From an uncultured delta proteobacterium (GTDB lineage Bacteria; Myxococcota_A; Polyangia; Polyangiales; Polyangiaceae), in the NCBI GenBank assembly GCA_903893335.1, contig CAITLX010000636.1, forward strand, positions 1 through 16,654: 16,654 nt of DNA, in the 5' to 3' direction. Below the pieces are notes generated by a model. It was not told the DNA's origin and searched no databases. It saw nothing but the letters and a program-made list of their open reading frames with translations. Positions 13,388-16,654 of the stretch are shown here, piece by piece; positions within the stretch are counted from its first letter, which is position 1; each line of letters starts with the position of its first letter. Position numbers and translations under genes: made by a program.

Positions 13388-13876
13388 GTGGCGCACCCCA
13401 ACTACATCACCCCCGAGGGGGCCAAGCGGCTCGCGACCGAGCTCGACCACCTGATGACGCGCGAGCGCCCTCGGGTGGTCGACGAGGTCGCGACCGCTGC
13501 GGCGCAGGGCGACCGCTCCGAGAACGCCGAGTACATCTACGGCAAGAAGCGGCTGCGCGAGATCGACCGCCGCGTGCGCTTCCTCTTGCAGCGGCTCGAC
13601 GCCGCGGTGGTCGTCGACTCGCGCGAGCGCACCGGCGAGGTCGTCTTCTTCGGCGCCTGGGTCGAGGTCGAGGACGAGGACGGCGAGCGCGCGCACTGGC
13701 GCATCGTCGGCGAGGACGAGGCCGACGCGCCGCTCGGCCACATCTCGTGGCGATCGCCCGTCGGCGCGGCGCTGCTCAAGCGGCGTCCGGGCGACACGGT
13801 CATCGTGCGGCGCCCCGCGGGCGAGCGCGAGCTGACGGTCGTTTCGGTGGCCTGGACGCGCCACGACGCGACTTGA
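13388..13876 (+). CDS. greB: Transcription elongation factor GreB
   Basis: This 162-residue cytoplasmic factor enters the RNA polymerase secondary channel and stimulates cleavage of backtracked transcripts. The N-terminal coiled coil carries the acidic tip GDRSENAEY with Asp42 and Glu45, which help position the catalytic metal. GKKRLREIDRRVRFL follows. The C-terminal FKBP-like domain contains FFGAWVEVEDEDGE and RIVGEDEAD. The wording (KKRLREIDRRVR, FFGAWVE) is GreB rather than GreA. The start is taken as GTG 13388 because homology begins at once (NYITPEGAKRL); no convincing Shine-Dalgarno sequence lies before it. The gap to the upstream subtilase gene is 28 bases. The stop codon overlaps a TTGACA hexamer likely serving the tRNA gene downstream. 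Confidence 0.95.
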   Translation: MAHPNYITPEGAKRLATELDHLMTRERPRVVDEVATAAAQGDRSENAEYIYGKKRLREIDRRVRFLLQRLDAAVVVDSRERTGEVVFFGAWVEVEDEDGERAHWRIVGEDEADAPLGHISWRSPVGAALLKRRPGDTVIVRRPAGERELTVVSVAWTRHDAT

Positions 13877-13901
13877 CAGCCGCGCCGCTGGCGGGCATGG
13901 T
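13873..13901 (+). promoter_or_regulatory. Putative sigma-70 promoter of the tRNA gene
   Basis: A perfect TTGACA -35 (13873-13878) overlaps the greB stop codon. It is followed after exactly 17 bp by CATGGT (13896-13901), a 3-of-6 match to TATAAT. The predicted start near 13908 lies about 8 bases before the mature tRNA 5' end at 13916. It is the only consensus -35 I noticed upstream of a gene in this window, which suits a strongly expressed stable RNA. Confidence 0.5.
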
Positions 13902-13915
13902 CCGCGCCGTTTCAC

Positions 13916-13989
13916 GCCGAAGTAGCTCAGTCGGCTAGAGCAGGCGTTTCATACGCGCCGGGTCGGGGGTTCGATTCCCTCCTTCGGCA
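13916..13989 (+). tRNA. tRNA-Met (anticodon CAT), probably elongator
   Basis: A complete 74-base cloverleaf is visible. The acceptor stem pairs GCCGAAG with CTTCGGC. The D stem is GCTC/GAGC. The anticodon stem is GGCGT/GCGCC (one U-G pair) around TTCATAC with anticodon CAT. A 5-base variable loop precedes the T arm GGGGG-TTCGATT-CCCTC, and A73 is the discriminator. The G1-C72 pair and the lack of three G-C pairs next to the anticodon loop exclude the initiator. The CAT anticodon could also belong to tRNA-Ile2, with lysidine-modified C34; the TTCATAC loop is more usual for elongator Met. The 3' CCA is not encoded (CCG follows A73), so it must be added after transcription. Confidence 0.93.
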
Positions 13990-14043
13990 CCGATGCCACC
14001 CTTCCCCGGGTGCGCCCTCCGGAGCCGCGTGAACGGTCGATGG

Positions 14044-14073
14044 CCTCCCCTCGGAGCGTTGCTCCGGGAGGGG
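14044..14073. terminator. Hairpin between tRNA and convergent tatD
   Basis: CCTCCCCTCGGAGC-GTT-GCTCCGGGAGGGG folds into a stem of about 12 pairs with one C-A mismatch, two wobbles and a 3-base loop. It lies 55 bases after the tRNA and 49 bases before the tatD stop, between converging units, so it could terminate both. There is no T-run on either side. The words GGGAGGGGCCC recur at 14066 and 14102. Confidence 0.4.
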
Positions 14074-14121
14074 CCCTCGCTCACGCGTCGCGCTCTACGG
14101 CCGGGAGGGGCCCGAGCGGGA

Positions 14122-14904
14122 TCACACGGGCAGGTCGAGGCCCAACCGCCGCACGGCGTTCGCCGTCGTGGCGCGCGCGAGGTCGTCGAGCGCCATGCCC
14201 CGAAGCTCGGCGAGGCGCGCCGCCGTGTAGACGACGTAGGCAGGCTCACACGACTTGCCGCGCCGAGGGACGGGCGCGAGGTAGGGGCTGTCGGTCTCGA
14301 CGAGGATGCGATCGAGCGGCGCCCACGCCGCGACGTCGTGCACGCTGGTCGCCGTCTTGAACGTGACGATGCCCGAGAACGAGAGGTCGAAGCCGAGGTC
14401 GAGCGCGCGCGCGGCGAACGCGCGGTCCTCCGAGAAGCAGTGGATGATGCCGCCGACGTCGCGCGCCCCCTCCTCGTCGAGGATGGCGAGCGTCTCGCTC
14501 GGCGCCGCGCGCGTGTGCACGACGATCGGCAGGCGCACCTCGCGCGCGAGCGCGATCGAGCTGCGAAACACCTGCTCCTGCACGTCGCGCGGCGAGCGGT
14601 CGTAGTGGAAATCGAGCCCGACCTCGCCGACCGCCACGACACGCGGGGCGCGGCAGAGCCGCGCGATCTCGTCGGTGACGTCGGCCCCGAGGGTGGCCGC
14701 GTCGTGCGGGTGCACGCCCACGGTGGCCCACACGTCCGGCAGGCGACCGGCGATCGCCACCGCGTCGCGCGCCGCCTGCGCGTCGCGCCCGACCCCGATG
14801 CAGACGAAGCCCCCGACCCCGGCGGCGCGCGCGCGGTCGAGCGTCGCGTCGGGGCCGTCGGGCAGGTACGCGGGGTCGAGGTGGCAGTGCGAGTCGATGA
14901 GCAT
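14122..14904 (-). CDS. tatD: TatD-family metal-dependent deoxyribonuclease/hydrolase
   Basis: This 260-residue cytoplasmic TIM-barrel hydrolase is of the amidohydrolase superfamily; TatD members are metal-dependent DNases, often with 3' exonuclease activity. Metal ligands are all present: His6 and His8 (IDSHCHLD), Glu94 (AVGEVGLDFHYD), His130 (IVVHTRAA), His155 (GIIHCFSED) and Asp205 (VETDSPYLAP). The family block RGKxNEP reads RGKSCEP (215-221). The length is typical. The ATG at 14904-14902 has GGAG 4 bases upstream. It lies 20 bases downstream of the MATE exporter stop on the same strand and may share its transcript, although a TAGCTT hexamer and a short inverted repeat at that junction could give it its own promoter. 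Confidence 0.95.
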   Translation of the reverse strand: MLIDSHCHLDPAYLPDGPDATLDRARAAGVGGFVCIGVGRDAQAARDAVAIAGRLPDVWATVGVHPHDAATLGADVTDEIARLCRAPRVVAVGEVGLDFHYDRSPRDVQEQVFRSSIALAREVRLPIVVHTRAAPSETLAILDEEGARDVGGIIHCFSEDRAFAARALDLGFDLSFSGIVTFKTATSVHDVAAWAPLDRILVETDSPYLAPVPRRGKSCEPAYVVYTAARLAELRGMALDDLARATTANAVRRLGLDLPV

Positions 14905-14915
14905 CGCGCTCCGTT

Positions 14916-14928
14916 GTAGCAAAGCTAC
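14916..14928. repeat. Short inverted repeat GTAGC-AAA-GCTAC at the MATE/tatD junction
   Basis: A perfect 5-bp inverted repeat with a 3-base AAA spacer overlaps the TAG stop of the exporter gene (14927-14925) and lies 12 bases ahead of the tatD start. On the minus strand it contains TAGCTT, a TAnnnT hexamer like those upstream of other genes. It may be a weak promoter, an operator half-site pair, or chance. Confidence 0.25.
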
Positions 14929-16304
14929 GCGAGGGGTGGCCCCGGCGCGGCGTGCTCGGCGCGAAACCGCGCCGAGGCGGCCCCGAGCAGCCGATCGCCC
15001 TGCCAGAAGGCCACCGCAGCCAGCACGATCGCGCGAGAGGCCCAGTCGAGCGACGAGCCGATCCAGACGCCGAACAGGCCGAGGCCAGCGTGCACGCCGA
15101 GCCAGAAGCACGCGGGCACGCGCACGAGCAGGCTGCCGACGAAGGACGCCGCGAGCGCGGCGCGCGTCGCGCCCGCGCCCCTCGCTGCCTGGCCGAGCAC
15201 GATGCTCGCCGCCATGAACGGCTGCGCGAGCGCGAGCACGGGGAACACCGACGCCCCCATCGCCGCGACGGCTGGGTCGCGCGTGAAGACGGCCATGACC
15301 TGCGCGCGCAGCAGGTAGATCGCGCCGCCGAGCGACGAGACGGCGACCACGGCTGCGAGCACGGCGACCGACGCGGCGCGACGCGCCTCGCGGGGCGCGC
15401 CCTCGCCGATCTTCTTCGCGACGATGGCAGCGGCGGCCACCCCGAAGCCGTCGGCCGTCGTGAAGCAGATGGCCTCGGCGCTGATGAGCGCCTGCTGCGC
15501 CGCCATCGCGGTGTCGCCGAGCAGGCCGATGATCTCGGTGTAGGCGAGGAAGCCGGCGTGCAAGAGCACGCGCTCGAGCACCGCGGGGGACGCGATGCGC
15601 GCCATCGCGCGCACCTCGCCCGCGGCGCCCGCAGGCCACGCGATCGGCCCCGGCCCGACGAGCCCACCGCGGCGTCGCAGCGCGAGGATGAGCACGCCGC
15701 ACTCGAGCACGAAGGTCGCCGCCGTCGAGATGCCCGCCCCCGCGGCGCCGCGCCCCTCGAAGCCGAAGGCGCCGAGGATGAGCACGCGGTTGAGCCCGAC
15801 GTGCACCACGTTGGCCGCGAGCGCGGCCACGAGCGGCGTGCGCGTGTCGCCGCTCCCTTGGAGCGCGGAGGTCGCCGCGAGCGCGACGAGCATGGCGGGC
15901 GCCGCGGCGAAGGTCGCCGTGAGGTAACCGCGCGCTCCCTCGAGCGCGGCCGGCGACGCCTGCGGAAAGCCGACGTGCAGCCAGCCGAGCAGCGCGACGC
16001 CGACGATCGCGACGCCGACGCCCACCACCGCCGCGAAGGCGAGCGAGACGAGGGTCGCGTCGCGCGACGCTCCCCGCTGCCCCGCGCCCATGGTCATGCC
16101 GACGCGGGCGAGCGTGCCGACGGTGAACGCGCTGGTGACCATGAACAGCGACCACTCGAGGTTGCCCGCGATGTGGCCGGCTGCGAGGTCCTGCGGGCCG
16201 CGACGCCCGAGCATGATGCGATCGACGAGGAATACGGCCGTCTGCAAGAGCGAGTTGACGACGGCGTAGCCGGCCAGCCTCGCCACCTCGCGCCGCACGC
16301 TCAC
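14925..16304 (-). CDS. MATE-family multidrug/toxin efflux transporter
   Basis: This 459-residue inner-membrane protein has about 12 hydrophobic segments in two homologous halves, the normal length for MATE/NorM cation-coupled exporters. The N-terminal part has the MatE-type sequence AVFLVDRIMLGRRGPQDLAA near residue 25, and the second half has an equivalent YTEIIGLLGDTAMAAQQALI. Short polar loops contain QGSGDTRTP and ARGAGATRAA, the repeated MATE element following the third helix pair. The GTG start at 16304-16302 overlaps the TGA of the upstream permease gene (GTGA, 4 bases), so translation is probably coupled. That also fixes this start over later GTG codons. The substrate cannot be predicted. 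The stop lies 20 bases before tatD. Confidence 0.9.
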   Translation of the reverse strand: MSVRREVARLAGYAVVNSLLQTAVFLVDRIMLGRRGPQDLAAGHIAGNLEWSLFMVTSAFTVGTLARVGMTMGAGQRGASRDATLVSLAFAAVVGVGVAIVGVALLGWLHVGFPQASPAALEGARGYLTATFAAAPAMLVALAATSALQGSGDTRTPLVAALAANVVHVGLNRVLILGAFGFEGRGAAGAGISTAATFVLECGVLILALRRRGGLVGPGPIAWPAGAAGEVRAMARIASPAVLERVLLHAGFLAYTEIIGLLGDTAMAAQQALISAEAICFTTADGFGVAAAAIVAKKIGEGAPREARRAASVAVLAAVVAVSSLGGAIYLLRAQVMAVFTRDPAVAAMGASVFPVLALAQPFMAASIVLGQAARGAGATRAALAASFVGSLLVRVPACFWLGVHAGLGLFGVWIGSSLDWASRAIVLAAVAFWQGDRLLGAASARFRAEHAAPGPPLA

Positions 16305-16654
16305 GCGCCCCCCCGGCTCACGGCGGCGCGCGCGACCAGGCCGAGGGCGAGCACGCTCGCCACCAGCGCAAGCTCGATCGGCTCGGCTCCCGCGAGGATG
16401 AGCGCGCACGCGACGCCGACGAGCGGCGCGAGCAGGCGGTCGCCGCGACCGAGGCCGCGCTCCCCGCGCGACGCGAGCCGCCCGAGCGACGCAGCCGTCA
16501 CCGCGTACTGCACGAGCACCGACACGCTCGACAGCGCGAAGAGGCGCGCGAGCGAGCCCCACGCGAGCGACGCCGCGACGACCGCCGAGACCGCGCCCCA
16601 GGTGACGGCGACGGCCGCGAGCGGCACCGCATGCGCGCTCGCTCGCCCGAGCCA
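16301..16654 (-). CDS. C-terminal part of an APC-type amino-acid permease (partial)
   Basis: The window holds the last 117 codons of a gene that continues past position 16654; the reading frame is open to the edge. Four hydrophobic segments are seen (around PLAAVAVTWGAVSAVVAAS, LFALSSVSVLVQYAVTAAS, LLAPLVGVACALILAGA and IELALVASVLALGLVARAA). An Arg/Gly-rich loop sits between the second and third. The order and the LFALSS-xxxLxQY-xxT wording resemble the last four helices of APC-superfamily amino-acid permeases. Its stop overlaps the start of the MATE exporter by 4 bases, so they form an operon. The family call is tentative because only the C-terminus is visible. Confidence 0.6.
   Translation of the reverse strand, partial: WLGRASAHAVPLAAVAVTWGAVSAVVAASLAWGSLARLFALSSVSVLVQYAVTAASLGRLASRGERGLGRGDRLLAPLVGVACALILAGAEPIELALVASVLALGLVARAAVSRGGA

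Noticed and set aside
9547..13401. A stop-free antisense frame of about 1280 codons opposite the subtilase gene
   Set aside because: It is rich in Arg/Val/Ala/Gly with no domain, mirrors the codon bias of the sense gene, and is expected in very GC-rich DNA where stop codons are rare off-frame.
13916..13989. Initiator tRNA-fMet
   Set aside because: It has a paired G1-C72 and lacks the three consecutive G-C pairs next to the anticodon loop that mark initiators.
13916..14121. tRNA gene as an integration site for a mobile element
   Set aside because: The tRNA is intact, no 3'-end duplicate is seen nearby, and no integrase or phage gene is present. Ordinary tatD follows.
1..16654. Defence system, secretion island, prophage or biosynthetic cluster
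   Set aside because: No nuclease-helicase, toxin-antitoxin, phage, transposase, NRPS or PKS domain appears in any supported gene, and base composition looks uniform.

Overview
This window looks like a chromosomal segment of a myxobacterium (phylum Myxococcota, probably class Polyangia). The DNA is very GC-rich with strong third-position GC. A large secreted subtilase ends in a MYXO-CTERM-type sorting signal (Cys-Gly-Cys, hydrophobic helix, Arg-rich tail). A lipoprotein carries Ala/Asp-rich linkers and Cys-rich repeats of a kind common in Polyangia. The assignment rests on these features only; no 16S or database comparison was possible.

Layout. Positions 1-67 (minus) hold the first 22 codons of a NifH/ParA-like P-loop ATPase, divergent from a plus-strand run of three exported proteins: a PHM/DBH-like copper type II monooxygenase lipoprotein (260-1336), a Cys-repeat lipoprotein (1493-3619) and a YkuD-fold L,D-transpeptidase lipoprotein with a degenerate active-site motif (3687-5336). 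A MAPEG membrane protein (5349-5741, minus) converges on these. It is divergent from a UDP-N-acetylglucosamine 6-dehydrogenase-type nucleotide-sugar dehydrogenase (5907-7214), which is followed by a membrane sensor histidine kinase (7262-8755) and a response regulator with an XRE helix-turn-helix output (8866-9489). Next comes the secreted subtilase with FG-GAP repeats (9601-13359), then greB (13388-13876) and a tRNA with a CAT anticodon (13916-13989). The minus strand of the right end carries tatD (14122-14904), a MATE-family exporter (14925-16304) and the C-terminal part of an APC-type permease (16301-16654). The last two overlap by 4 bases.

How the genes may work together. The left half is an envelope neighbourhood: exported copper enzyme, surface lipoprotein, peptidoglycan-modifying enzyme homologue, precursor synthesis for acidic amino-sugar polysaccharide, and a surface-anchored protease. 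The kinase and regulator are adjacent, co-oriented and almost certainly cognate. What they control cannot be read from the sequence, but nearby envelope genes are reasonable candidates. The right half (greB, tRNA, tatD, MATE, permease) is ordinary housekeeping and transport.

No mobile element, CRISPR array, defence island or biosynthetic cluster is visible, and no gene-free stretch exceeds 300 bases (the longest is 192 bases, 68-259). The most interesting points are: the subtilase with Asp at the usual oxyanion-hole Asn and a calcium-loop-rich insert; the L,D-transpeptidase whose SHGC motif reads SAEC; the REC-XRE regulator; the complete copper-ligand set of the bacterial PHM-like protein; and a TAnnnT-type hexamer, mostly preceded by GC or CG, found upstream of most transcription units. 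I see no clearly new multi-gene system.
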